Shown here: piece by piece, positions 8,494-17,066 of the stretch | Layout: each line of letters begins with the position of its first letter | Position numbering within the stretch: the first letter of the stretch is position 1 | From: Actinoplanes sp. TBRC 11911 | GTDB taxonomy: Bacteria; Actinomycetota; Actinomycetes; Mycobacteriales; Micromonosporaceae | DNA: 64,000 nt | Reading direction: 5' to 3' | NCBI RefSeq assembly: GCF_012933445.1 | Contig: NZ_JABBNC010000002.1 | Span: 1-64,000, forward strand | Position numbers and translations under genes: made by a program | The notes under the pieces: generated by a model | What the model was told of the DNA's origin: nothing | Databases searched by the model: none | Seen by the model: the letters and a program-made list of their open reading frames with translations, nothing else

Positions 8494-9753
8494 CCACAGC
8501 GCCAGCGCGTTCGGCGGCTCCCAGCCCGGCAGTGACGTGTGGGACTGCCGGCACTGATAGCGCTTGCCGTTGTACGTGACGACCTGCCCGATCACGTACG
8601 GGGTGTTGGGCGCCCAGGTGGTGGTGCCGGGTGCCGTGGTCGGTGGCGTCGTCGGCGGTGAGGTGGGCTTGGTCGTCGGTGGCGTGGTCGGCGGGGTGGT
8701 CGGCGGCGTGCTGGTCGACCCGGACGTGAACGACTGCATGATCTTGCTGAACTGCCAGGTCGACTGCGATACGCCGGAGCAGTTGTCCAACCCGCCGGTG
8801 CCGGGGCATCCGCCGTTGTCCCGCTGCAGCGCCCAGAACGACAGCGATGCGATGCCCTGCGTCTTCGCCCAGTTGGTGACCGTCGTGGCATTCGCCACGG
8901 TGAACGTCTCGGCCGGGCCGAAGTCGTCGATGCCGACCATCTCGATGATGCCGACCATCGACCACAGCTGCGCGGTGCTCCGGCCCGGGTACAGCGAGCG
9001 GAGCTGGTTGATCAGCCCGTTCGCCGAGGTCTGGGTGTCGGTGGCCATGTTGTGTGAGGCGTTGTCGTAGTAGTCGAAGGTCATCATGTTGACGATGTCG
9101 ATCCGGGCGTTGTTGGCGACCGCGTTCTGCAGTACCGCCAAGCCGTCCGGCGCCAGCCCGCCGGTCGTGGTCGGCAGCGTGTAGCTGAACTGGACCAGCC
9201 GTCCGTTGGCGGCGGCCCAGTCCTCCACCTTCTTGATCGCCTTGTTGCGCCGGTCGATGCCGGCCGTGTTGCTCAGCGAGTTGTCTTCGATGTCCAGGTC
9301 GATGCGGGTCACGTCGTAGGTGGTGACGACCTTCTCGAACTGGGCCGCGATCGAGTCGACGTTGGTGCAGCTGTCGGCGATCTCGGTGCCCTGGTTGTCC
9401 GCGGCGAACCCGCCGAACGAGGGGATGACGTCGCCGCCCATGTTGCGCATGGTGGCGATGTCCGAGCCGAAGGTGCCGGACGAGATCGGCATCGAGGTGT
9501 CGCCGTTGAAGTAGACGGTGCAGGAGCCGCGGCTGGGCGTCTGGACGAAGGCGAGGGTGAGGAACTTGTCGCCGGACTGCGCGGACAGCCCGGACAGGCT
9601 GTCGCCGTTGTACGCCTCGAAGTACGGCGCGAACACGTGAGCGGGGATGCGGGAGGTGGTCGCGGCCTGTGCCTGCGGGGTCAGGGACAGCAGACCGGCC
9701 ACGCCGGTGGCGACCATCGCGGTCGTCGCCAGCGCGGCGAGGGATCGACGCAT
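8482..9753 (-). CDS. Secreted GH18 chitinase with C-terminal chitin-binding domain
   Basis: 423 aa. The signal peptide is at residues 1-31, cleaved after AQA. The GH18 barrel (about 38-320) contains the catalytic run IDLDIED, matching the DxDxE motif, and a YYDNAS loop. A Thr/Pro linker (TPPTTPPTT repeats, about 335-375) leads to a CBM5/12-type domain, where WAPNTPYVIGQVVTYNGKRY, a later WEPP and the final LALWLPV supply aromatic chitin contacts. It is extracellular and degrades chitin. A 23-bp palindrome lies 30 bp upstream of its start. Confidence 0.93.
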   Translation of the reverse strand: MRRSLAALATTAMVATGVAGLLSLTPQAQAATTSRIPAHVFAPYFEAYNGDSLSGLSAQSGDKFLTLAFVQTPSRGSCTVYFNGDTSMPISSGTFGSDIATMRNMGGDVIPSFGGFAADNQGTEIADSCTNVDSIAAQFEKVVTTYDVTRIDLDIEDNSLSNTAGIDRRNKAIKKVEDWAAANGRLVQFSYTLPTTTGGLAPDGLAVLQNAVANNARIDIVNMMTFDYYDNASHNMATDTQTSANGLINQLRSLYPGRSTAQLWSMVGIIEMVGIDDFGPAETFTVANATTVTNWAKTQGIASLSFWALQRDNGGCPGTGGLDNCSGVSQSTWQFSKIMQSFTSGSTSTPPTTPPTTPPTTKPTSPPTTPPTTAPGTTTWAPNTPYVIGQVVTYNGKRYQCRQSHTSLPGWEPPNALALWLPV

Positions 9754-9783
9754 GATGACCTTCTTCCTGGGGGACGGAAGGTT

Positions 9784-9806
9784 CTATTAGTTAGGCTAAC
9801 TAATAG
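9784..9806. promoter_or_regulatory. Perfect 23-bp palindromic operator upstream of chitinase
   Basis: Arms CTATTAGTTAG (9784-9794) and CTAACTAATAG (9796-9806) flank a single G. The site is AT-rich in a GC-rich genome and sits just before the chitinase start. The core TTAGGCTAA resembles both MarR-type operators and the centre of DtxR/IdeR boxes, but the outer bases do not match the IdeR consensus well. The regulator is not identifiable here. Confidence 0.65.
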
Positions 9807-9832
9807 TGTCCCCAGTGAAGAATGTCAATAGA

Positions 9833-10348
9833 TCACTGGTAGCCGAAGACCTCGGTGTAGTACGGGATGCCGTTGTAGCCGTAGACGACGCCGGTCCCGA
9901 TCGAGCGGGCGTCGCAGTTCAGGATGTTCGCGCGGTGGCTCGGGCTGGCCATCCACGCCTCGATCACCTCGTCCGCGGTCTCGTACCCCCAGGCGATGTT
10001 CTCGCCGGACGGCTGCCGGTAGCCGGCGGCGCGCGACCGGGCCACGAACGTCGTGCCGTCGCGCCACACGTGGCTGAAGAACCCGGTTCGGGCCATGTAC
10101 AGGCTCTGCCGTACGGACGCTTCGGTGAGTTCCCGGTCGACGGCGAGCTGGCCGCAACCATTGCGGTCACGCTGCTGATTGGTGCGGGTGACGACCTCGG
10201 ACATGAGGCGGCCGGGCGGGACCGCGGTGTCGGCGGCGTTCGGCGGGAGTGGTGGGACATGCACCTCGGCGTTCGCCGGCGTGGTCATGACCATCAGCAC
10301 GGGAGCGGCCGTGAGCAAGGCGATACGCAGTACCACTTGATCGAGCAC
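9833..10348 (-). CDS. Secreted CAP (SCP/PR1-like) domain protein
   Basis: 171 aa from GTG 10348, chosen because GGAGG lies 5-7 bp upstream; an in-frame extension to 10519 lacks such a site. The signal peptide is at residues 1-27 (ending PANA). The CAP domain covers the rest: TNQQRDRNGCGQLAVDRELT, FFSHVWRDG (His), GENIAWGY and WMASPSHRANILN (Glu/His cavity residues). Bacterial CAP proteins are extracellular with largely unknown activity. It lies downstream of the chitinase palindrome but is transcribed separately. Confidence 0.88.
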   Translation of the reverse strand: MLDQVVLRIALLTAAPVLMVMTTPANAEVHVPPLPPNAADTAVPPGRLMSEVVTRTNQQRDRNGCGQLAVDRELTEASVRQSLYMARTGFFSHVWRDGTTFVARSRAAGYRQPSGENIAWGYETADEVIEAWMASPSHRANILNCDARSIGTGVVYGYNGIPYYTEVFGYQ

Positions 10349-10517
10349 GATGCCTCCGGAGTCCGACGGAGAGCCGAACGGCCTCCCTCGGATATCGCAT
10401 CCCTTTCTCGGGCGTACGTCCCTTTTTTGCCAAAAACCGGACAATAGCGTCAGCGGAAATGTCAATCTTGGGGGATGGCCGGTCGCCGGGCTTTCGTTTT
10501 TTCCCGCGAGGCGGGGC

Positions 10518-10562
10518 AAATAGACCGCTAAAATGTCACTGTCCGTAAATAGACCGTGACAT
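10518..10562 (+). promoter_or_regulatory. Direct and inverted repeats upstream of the chemotaxis operon
   Basis: AAATAGACCG occurs at 10518-10527 and 10547-10556, 29 bp apart (near three helical turns). An interleaved inverted repeat pairs ATGTCAC (10533-10539) with GTGACAT (10556-10562). The unusually AT-rich cluster sits about 60-105 bp before the first gene of the chemotaxis operon. No FliA-type promoter (CTCA ... GCCGAA) is seen here, so this operon may be controlled by a different activator or repressor. Confidence 0.5.
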
Positions 10563-10623
10563 CACGCTATCGTGGCTTTGCGCGGTTGATTCCGTTGCCC
10601 CGCGACCGAAAGGTGAGCAAAGC

Positions 10624-11322
10624 ATGAGTCGCCTTCTCGTCGTCGAGGACGATCCGGACATCGCTCTTGCCCTGCGCCTGCTGTTCAGCCGCGCCGGATA
10701 CGAGGTGGCGCAGGCCGGCGACGGCCGCACCGGTCTCAAGGAGGCGTACGCCGAACACCCCGACCTGGTGGTGCTCGACGTCGGCCTGCCGGAGATGGAC
10801 GGATGGCAGGTGCTGGAGCGGCTGCGCGACGTCTCGGACGTGCCGGTGCTGGTGCTGACCGCGCACGGCCAGGAGGCGGAGAAGGTACGCGGCCTGCGCG
10901 GCGGTGCCGACGACTACCTGACCAAGCCGTTCGCCAACAACGAGCTCCTGGCCCGGGTCGAGGCTCTGCTGCGGCGCTCGTCCAGCGGCCAGAACAGCTG
11001 GGCCAGCCAGGTGTACGACGACGGCCTGGTGCACCTCGACCCGACCAAGCGCCGGGTCTACGTCAAGGGCGACGAGAAGCGCCTCACGCCGACCGAGTTC
11101 CGGCTGCTCAACGCGCTGGTCCGGCACGCCGGCACGGTGCTCAGCCCGAACCAGCTGCTGACCCAGGCCTGGGACGACCCGACCGGCATCGGGCAGGAGC
11201 GCGTGAAGTTCGCGGTGCTGCGCCTGCGCCGCAAGCTCGGCTGGTCCGACCCCGACGAGTCGCCCATCGAATCCGTCCGCGGCTTCGGCTACCGCTACCG
11301 CCGTCCGGGCGGAGAGGCCTGA
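10624..11322 (+). CDS. OmpR/PhoB-type response regulator
   Basis: 232 aa. The receiver domain (about 1-118) has the acidic pocket VVEDDPD, the phospho-acceptor Asp in LVVLDVGLPEMDG, and the conserved Thr and Lys (VLTAHG, DDYLTKPF). The C-terminal winged-helix domain (about 135-228) ends in the typical VRGFGYRYRRPG. It binds DNA when phosphorylated. It is the first gene of the chemotaxis operon, 25 bp upstream of cheA. Its kinase is not adjacent; CheA or the orphan kinase at 54180 are possible partners. It could regulate chemotaxis or flagellar genes. Confidence 0.92.
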   Translation: MSRLLVVEDDPDIALALRLLFSRAGYEVAQAGDGRTGLKEAYAEHPDLVVLDVGLPEMDGWQVLERLRDVSDVPVLVLTAHGQEAEKVRGLRGGADDYLTKPFANNELLARVEALLRRSSSGQNSWASQVYDDGLVHLDPTKRRVYVKGDEKRLTPTEFRLLNALVRHAGTVLSPNQLLTQAWDDPTGIGQERVKFAVLRLRRKLGWSDPDESPIESVRGFGYRYRRPGGEA

Positions 11323-11347
11323 ACCTCGGTTCAAGCAGGAGGTAAGC

Positions 11348-13708
11348 GTGGAAGACCTTGGTGAGATCGTTGGCGAATTCCTCATGGAGAGCCACGAGAA
11401 CCTGGATCAGATCGACCGCGACCTGGTCTCCCTGGAGCAGGAAACCGATTCCCGCGACCTGATCTCGCGAATCTTCCGGGCCATTCACACCATCAAGGGC
11501 ACCAGCGGCTTCCTCGCGTTCAGCAGGTTGGAGACGCTCGCGCACGCGGGCGAGTCGCTGCTGTCCAAACTGCGCGACGGGGTCATGCCGGTCACCCCGC
11601 AGACGATCACGGTGCTGCTGGCGACCATCGACGGCGTACGGGCGCTGCTGACCACCATCGAGGAGACCGGCAACGAGGGCGACGTCGACGTGGAGAGCGT
11701 CATCGCCCAGGTGCACGCGCAGATGAACGTCGGCGAGGCGGCACCGGCGGAAGCGGTGGCCGAGCCCACCGAAGTGGCGGAAGCCCCGGCCGAGCAGCCG
11801 GTCTCGCTGGAGGAGACGACGCCGGTCCGCCCGGCGCCCGAACCGGTCGAGAACCAGCGCCGGCCGATCGGCGAGATGCTCGTCGAGGCGGGGGCGGCCC
11901 AGCCCTCCGACGTCGGATCCGCGCTGCAGCAACAGATCGAGGGCGACGAGCGCAAACTCGGCACGATCCTGCTGGAGGAGGGCAAGGCCCAGCCGGCCGC
12001 GGTGAACGAGGCGTTGCAGCAGCAGACGCCCAAGCGCAGCATCGCGGACAGCGCGATCCGGGTCGACGTTGATCTGCTCGACGCCCTGATGAACCTGGTC
12101 GGCGAACTGGTGCTGGCCCGCAACCAGCTGGTCCGCGGCGTGATGGAGATCGGCGACGCGACGCTGGTCCGCAGCGCCCAGCGGCTCGGCATGATCACTA
12201 GTGAGCTGCAAGAGGGCATCATGAAGACCCGGATGCAGCCCATCGAGCACATCTGGTCGAAGCTGCCCCGAGTCGTCCGGGACCTGAGCAACTCGCTGAG
12301 CAAACAGGTCCAGCTCGTGATGGAGGGCAAGGACACCGAGCTCGACCGCAGCCTGCTGGAAGCGGTCAAGGACCCGCTGACCCACCTGGTGCGCAACGCG
12401 GTCGACCACGGCATCGAGGAGCCGGAGACCCGGATCGCGAGCGGCAAGTCGGCCGAGGGCACGCTGACCCTGCGCGCGTACCACGAGGGCGGGCACGTCG
12501 CGGTCGAGGTCGCCGACGACGGCGCGGGCCTGAACGTGGACCGCATCGCGCAGAAGGCGGTCGAGAACGGCCTGCTACGCCCCGAGCAGATCCCCAACAT
12601 GGACAAGCGCGACATCATGGCGATGGTCTTCGCGCCCGGCTTCTCTACCGCCGCCAAGGTCACCAACGTCTCCGGCCGCGGCGTCGGCATGGACGTCGTC
12701 AAGACCAACATCGAGAACATCGGCGGCGCGGTCAGCGTCGACTCGACCCCCGGCGAGGGCACGGTCTGGCGGCTCACCATCCCGCTGACCCTCGCGATCA
12801 TCCAGGCGCTCACCGTCGACTGCGGCGACCAGCGCTACGTGGTTCCGCAGGTCGCGGTGCTCGAACTGGTCTTCATCGACGGCCAGTCCACCAAGATCGA
12901 GTACGCCTCCGGAGCGCCCGTCTATCGGCTGCGAGGCAAACTGCTTCCCCTCGTACGCCTCGACCGCGCACTCGGCCTCGACACCGGCGCCGACCAGGGC
13001 GTCTACATCATGGTGCTGCAGGCCGACGGGCGCCGCTTCGGCCTGATCGTGGATCGCGTCCTGAACACCGAAGAGGTCGTCGTCAAGGCCCTCAACAGCA
13101 GATTCAAGGACATCGGCCTGTACGCGGGTGCCACCATCCTGGGCGACGGAAAGGTCGGCCTGATCCTGGACGTGTCCTCGCTCGCCCGTCGTAGTCACCT
13201 GGCGGCCGACGCCGAGCGGCAGAACATGGAGGCCTCGCTGCGGGCGTCCGCGGGCGGTGGCAGCGGCGAGCGGCTGCTGGTCACCGCGGTCGGCGAGCGC
13301 CGGGTCGCGATCCCGCTGGACACCGTCACCCGGCTCGAGGAGTTCCCGCGCGACCGCATCGAGCACGCCGGGTCCCGCGAGGTGGTGCAGTACCGCGGCC
13401 AGATCCTGCCGTTGGTGCGGTTGTCGCACCTGCTCGGCGCGTACGGGGAAGAGCCTGAGGGAGACACCGTCTCGGTGGTGGTCTACAGCGAGGGCGGGCG
13501 CAGCGTGGCGCTGGTGGTCGACCGGATCGTCGACATCGCCGAGAACTCGACGACCGCGCGCCGCGACGCCGAGGAGGACGGCCTGGTCGGCACCGCCGTG
13601 ATCCAGCAACGGGTGACCGAGCTGCTGGACGTGCGCCGCGCCATCCTCGCCGCCGACCCGAACTTCTACAGCGACCTGGAGAGCGACGAGATATTGGTGG
13701 AGGCCTGA
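11348..13708 (+). CDS. cheA: Chemotaxis histidine kinase CheA with MshEN-like insert and two CheW-like domains
   Basis: 786 aa. The HPt domain (1-105) has His47 in AIHTIKGTSGF. Residues about 170-226 contain two copies of a short motif (IGEMLVEAGAAQPSDVGSAL, then LGTILLEEGKAQPAAVNEAL) resembling MshEN repeats rather than a P2 CheY-docking domain. Dimerisation (P3) begins at IRVDVDLLDALMNLVGELV. The ATPase has NAVDHGIE (N box), DDGAGL (G1) and GRGVGMDVV (G2). Two CheW-like domains follow (about 482-618 and 638-780), where classical CheA has one. It phosphorylates CheY and CheB in response to receptors. Start GTG with AGGAGGTAAGC upstream. Confidence 0.95.
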   Translation: MEDLGEIVGEFLMESHENLDQIDRDLVSLEQETDSRDLISRIFRAIHTIKGTSGFLAFSRLETLAHAGESLLSKLRDGVMPVTPQTITVLLATIDGVRALLTTIEETGNEGDVDVESVIAQVHAQMNVGEAAPAEAVAEPTEVAEAPAEQPVSLEETTPVRPAPEPVENQRRPIGEMLVEAGAAQPSDVGSALQQQIEGDERKLGTILLEEGKAQPAAVNEALQQQTPKRSIADSAIRVDVDLLDALMNLVGELVLARNQLVRGVMEIGDATLVRSAQRLGMITSELQEGIMKTRMQPIEHIWSKLPRVVRDLSNSLSKQVQLVMEGKDTELDRSLLEAVKDPLTHLVRNAVDHGIEEPETRIASGKSAEGTLTLRAYHEGGHVAVEVADDGAGLNVDRIAQKAVENGLLRPEQIPNMDKRDIMAMVFAPGFSTAAKVTNVSGRGVGMDVVKTNIENIGGAVSVDSTPGEGTVWRLTIPLTLAIIQALTVDCGDQRYVVPQVAVLELVFIDGQSTKIEYASGAPVYRLRGKLLPLVRLDRALGLDTGADQGVYIMVLQADGRRFGLIVDRVLNTEEVVVKALNSRFKDIGLYAGATILGDGKVGLILDVSSLARRSHLAADAERQNMEASLRASAGGGSGERLLVTAVGERRVAIPLDTVTRLEEFPRDRIEHAGSREVVQYRGQILPLVRLSHLLGAYGEEPEGDTVSVVVYSEGGRSVALVVDRIVDIAENSTTARRDAEEDGLVGTAVIQQRVTELLDVRRAILAADPNFYSDLESDEILVEA

Positions 13709-13709
13709 G

Positions 13710-14147
13710 ATGGCGAGCCGGCAGTTCGCCACGTTCGAGGTGGCCGATCAACTCTTCGGAGTCGAGGTGCACACGGTGCAGGAGGTGCTCTCGTACAACG
13801 AGTACACCCCGGTGCCGCTCGCGCCGCCCGCCGTCGGTGGCCTGTTCAACCTGCGCGGCCAGGTGATCGCCGCGGTCGACCTGCGGGTCCAGCTCGGACT
13901 GGCCCGGCAGGCACTGCAGGGTCCGGTGATGAACGTGATCCTGCGCGGCAACGGTGAGCCGGTCAGCCTGCTGGTCGACAAGATCGGCGAGGTGGTCGAC
14001 CTGGACGACGACACGTTCGAGCCGCCGCCGGACACGCTCAGCGGCCCGACCCGGGAACTGGTGGTCGGCACCTTCAAGCTGGACGGCCGGCTGATGCTGG
14101 CGCTCGACGTCAACCAGGCCGTCGACACGTACCGCGCCACCACCTGA
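13710..14147 (+). CDS. cheW: Chemotaxis coupling protein CheW
   Basis: 145 aa, one CheW SH3-like pair of barrels from FATFEVADQLFGVEVHTVQEV to the end, with GGLFNLRGQVIAAVDLR typical of the family. It couples receptors to CheA at the membrane. It starts two bases after the cheA stop and its stop overlaps the next start by one base, so translation is probably coupled. Confidence 0.95.
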   Translation: MASRQFATFEVADQLFGVEVHTVQEVLSYNEYTPVPLAPPAVGGLFNLRGQVIAAVDLRVQLGLARQALQGPVMNVILRGNGEPVSLLVDKIGEVVDLDDDTFEPPPDTLSGPTRELVVGTFKLDGRLMLALDVNQAVDTYRATT

Positions 14148-15019
14148 TGTACAGCCTCGTCAGCGCGCCGGTGCTCGGCTTCGACCTGACCCGCCTGTCC
14201 GGTGGGTCGGCCACCGCCGAGGTGTTCCTGCGAGCCCTGCGACTGCAGACCGCGGACCTGCCGGTGCTGGCCGAGCGGCTGCCGGACGAGGGTGTCCGCG
14301 GGCCGCTCTGGGTCGAGGTGGAGAGCGCCGCCCGCAAGATGCCCTCGCTCAAGGGCGTCTCGCAGGACGATCCGTCCGGCAACCTGGCGCTGGTCGAGCG
14401 GGCCCCGATCGGCTCGGTCGACGCGCTGCTCACCTGCCTGCGCTACGACGTCATGTCGTGGACCTGGCAGGGCGACGGCCGCGACGCGGAACAGAGCGAG
14501 ACCGCGGCGTCGGCGACCGCGCTGCTCTGCGACGCCGCGGTGGCCAGCTATCTGCGCGAGGTGCTGGACTCGGACACCCGCCGGCAACTGGGCGCGGGCT
14601 GGGTCTCGGCCATGCGCAAGCTCCCGGTCGGCGCGCCCATCGACCTCGGGCCGCACCACTACGCGGTCTCCGCGCTGCTGGACCGGTTGCGGTCGCTACG
14701 GCGGATGGACCTGGCCCGGCTGGTCACCTCGTCCGACGACGCACGCCGCAACGCCGGCGGCTGGTCACCGGCGGTGCATTCCGCCTCGTGGGCCGCGTAT
14801 CTCTCGGATCGGGTCCGGACCGCGGCGGCGGCGCAGATGCTGTTGGTACAGGCCGTGGACACGGCCGCGATTCCGCTGCCCGTCCGGGCCGGCGGCGTGT
14901 GGAACATGCTCAGCGGTGCGGTGCAGGCGCTGGTGGTGCGTGACCTTCTGGACACCGCCACGGCGCATCGGCTCCTCTCACCGGTGGTCGCGGCACTCGG
15001 CCCGGCGTGGCTCGGGTGA
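14147..15019 (+). CDS. Unknown protein inside the chemotaxis operon
   Basis: 290 aa, no recognised family. It starts on the last base of the cheW stop codon and ends just before cheB, so it is cotranscribed with them. It is predicted soluble, mostly helical and Ala/Leu/Arg-rich, with no signal peptide or membrane segment. Features include MSWTWQGDG near residue 103 and a C-terminal helical region (VRTAAAAQMLLVQAVDTAA). Third-position GC and clean operon packing argue that it is a real gene. A role as a chemotaxis accessory or scaffold is only inferred from position. Confidence 0.8.
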   Translation: MYSLVSAPVLGFDLTRLSGGSATAEVFLRALRLQTADLPVLAERLPDEGVRGPLWVEVESAARKMPSLKGVSQDDPSGNLALVERAPIGSVDALLTCLRYDVMSWTWQGDGRDAEQSETAASATALLCDAAVASYLREVLDSDTRRQLGAGWVSAMRKLPVGAPIDLGPHHYAVSALLDRLRSLRRMDLARLVTSSDDARRNAGGWSPAVHSASWAAYLSDRVRTAAAAQMLLVQAVDTAAIPLPVRAGGVWNMLSGAVQALVVRDLLDTATAHRLLSPVVAALGPAWLG

Positions 15020-15033
15020 AGGGGGTTTTACCG

Positions 15034-16218
15034 ATGATCTCCGTCCTCGTGGTCGACGATTCCGTGGTGGTCCGCCGGCTCATCGTCGACGCGCTCGGCC
15101 AAGCCGAGAACATCGAGGTCGTCGGCACGGCGTCGAACGGTCTGCTGGCCCAGGCCAAGATCGATCAGCTCAAGCCCGACGTGATCACGATGGACATCGA
15201 GATGCCGCAGATGGACGGCATCGAGGCGGTCCGCGAGTTACGCAAGCGGCACAAGCAGATCCCCGTGATCATGTTCAGCACGCTGTCCGCGTCCGGCGCG
15301 TCCGCCACTTTGGAGGCTCTGTCCGCGGGCGCCACCGACTACGTCACGAAGCCCAGCAACGTCGGGTCGATCCAGGAGTCGATCGCCGCGGTCCGGGAAC
15401 AGCTGGTGCCGAAGATCCACGCGCTCGGCGGTCCGCGGCGCCAGGCCGGTCCGGTGTCGCGCCCGCCCGCCCGTCCGGCCGCGCCGGTGCGCCCGGCCGG
15501 TGCCACCGGTCCCACCAGCCCCGCCGGTCCCACCGCCCGCGCCGGTTCGGCCGCGCCGGCCGCCGGACGGCCCGCGGCGCCACCGGCCCGCCCGGCAGCC
15601 CGGCGCTCGCCCGCCGGCGGGCGGGTCGACATTCTCGCCATCGGCTCCTCCACCGGCGGGCCGGACGCCCTCACCAAGGTGCTCACCGCAGTGCCCGCCG
15701 ACCTCGGCGTGCCGATCGTGATCACCCAGCACATGCCGCCGGTGTTCACCAAGATGTTCGCCGAGCGGCTGGACCGCAGCACGCCGCTGCACGTCGTCGA
15801 GGCCGCCGACGGGATGGAGCTGACCGCCGGTTGGGCGTACATCGCACCCGGCGACCAGCATCTGATCTTTCACCGGCGGGGGACCGCGACGCTGACCCAG
15901 CTCAGTGGGGCGCCGCCGGAGAACTCCTGCCGCCCGGCCGTGGACGTCATGTTCCGGTCGGTGGCGAGCCTCTGGGGTGGGTCGGCGCACGCGACCATCC
16001 TCACCGGAATGGGACAGGACGGACGGAATGGTGCGAAGGTGATGAGGGACGCGGGCGCCGAGATCCTGGCGCAGGACGAGGCCACCTCGGTGGTCTGGGG
16101 CATGCCCGGCGCCGTCGTGGGCGCCGGTCTGGCCGACGAGGTGCTGCCCCTTGACCGGATCGCGGCCTTCCTGGTCGGCCGCGTGAAGTCGGGCCGGTCC
16201 GCGGCGGTGACCCGATGA
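15034..16218 (+). CDS. cheB: Protein-glutamate methylesterase CheB
   Basis: 394 aa. ATG 15034 is preferred over GTG 15007 because GAAGGGGG lies about 8 bp upstream and the receiver domain begins directly. The receiver (1-120) has VVDDS and Asp54 in VITMDIEMPQMDG. A long Pro/Ala/Arg linker (about 130-195) is unusually extended. The esterase domain has the catalytic triad signatures IGSSTGGPDAL (Ser), ITQHMPPVFTKMF (His) and ILTGMGQDG (Asp). It demethylates or deamidates receptors for adaptation. The stop overlaps the cheR start (ATGA). Confidence 0.95.
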   Translation: MISVLVVDDSVVVRRLIVDALGQAENIEVVGTASNGLLAQAKIDQLKPDVITMDIEMPQMDGIEAVRELRKRHKQIPVIMFSTLSASGASATLEALSAGATDYVTKPSNVGSIQESIAAVREQLVPKIHALGGPRRQAGPVSRPPARPAAPVRPAGATGPTSPAGPTARAGSAAPAAGRPAAPPARPAARRSPAGGRVDILAIGSSTGGPDALTKVLTAVPADLGVPIVITQHMPPVFTKMFAERLDRSTPLHVVEAADGMELTAGWAYIAPGDQHLIFHRRGTATLTQLSGAPPENSCRPAVDVMFRSVASLWGGSAHATILTGMGQDGRNGAKVMRDAGAEILAQDEATSVVWGMPGAVVGAGLADEVLPLDRIAAFLVGRVKSGRSAAVTR

Positions 16219-17060
16219 CGCTGTCGCAAGCCGAGTTCAACTACGTCTCCCAGATGGTCCGCCGGGAGGCCTCGATCGTCCTGGCCCCGGGCAAGGAGTA
16301 CCTGGTCGAGGCCCGGCTCATCCCGGTGGCCCGCTCGGTCGGCGCGGCCGGCGTCGCGGAGTTCCTGGCCGACCTGCAGCGGCGGCCCAACCCCGCGCAC
16401 CAACGCAAGATCATCGACGCGCTGACCACCAACGAGACCTCGTGGTTCCGCGATCGCGAGCCGTTCACGGCGCTGAACGAGGTGGTCCTGCCCGAACTGA
16501 TCAAGTCCCGGGCCACCACCCGGAAGGTGAGGGTGTGGTCGGCGGCCAGCTCCAGCGGTCAGGAGGCGTACAGCTTGGCCATCACCCTGCAGGAGGCGCT
16601 CCCGCCGGGCTGGAACTACGACATCATGGGCACCGACATCTCCACCGAGATGGTCAAGCGCGCGGAGACCGCCGAGTACAGCCAGGTCGAGGTGAACCGT
16701 GGTCTGCCCGCGGCCCAGCTGGTGCAGTATTTCGAACGGGCCGGCGCGCACTGGCGGATCACCCCGGCACTGCGCCGCAACGTCTCGTTCCGCCTGATGA
16801 ACCTGACCGCGCCGCTGCCCGTGATGCAGCCGTTCGACGTGATCTTCCTGCGCAACGTCCTGATCTATTTCGACGTCGCCACCAAGCGCACGGTGCTGCA
16901 GAACGTGGCCAAGCTGCTGCGGCCCGACGGGTGGCTCTTCCTGGGAGCCGCCGAGACCACGATCGGCATCGACGACAACTACGAGCGGCTGGCCGCCGGC
17001 CGCACGTCCGCTTACCGAGTCCGTACCGGGGTGCCGGCCGGCGCCGCGAGAAGGGGATAG
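16215..17060 (+). CDS. cheR: Chemotaxis protein methyltransferase CheR
   Basis: 281 aa. The N-terminal helical domain (about 1-80) ends in TTNETSWFRD, which is characteristic. The SAM-dependent methyltransferase domain follows, with VRVWSAASSSGQEAYSLAI (SAM loop), GTDIS and FDVIFLRNVLIYFD. It methylates receptor glutamates. It partners with cheB, with which it overlaps by four bases. Confidence 0.95.
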   Translation: MTLSQAEFNYVSQMVRREASIVLAPGKEYLVEARLIPVARSVGAAGVAEFLADLQRRPNPAHQRKIIDALTTNETSWFRDREPFTALNEVVLPELIKSRATTRKVRVWSAASSSGQEAYSLAITLQEALPPGWNYDIMGTDISTEMVKRAETAEYSQVEVNRGLPAAQLVQYFERAGAHWRITPALRRNVSFRLMNLTAPLPVMQPFDVIFLRNVLIYFDVATKRTVLQNVAKLLRPDGWLFLGAAETTIGIDDNYERLAAGRTSAYRVRTGVPAGAARRG

Positions 17061-17066
17061 GCCGCG

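Noticed and set aside
9784..9806. IdeR/DtxR iron box
   Set aside because: The core fits but the outer bases of the 19-bp consensus do not; kept only as an unassigned operator.
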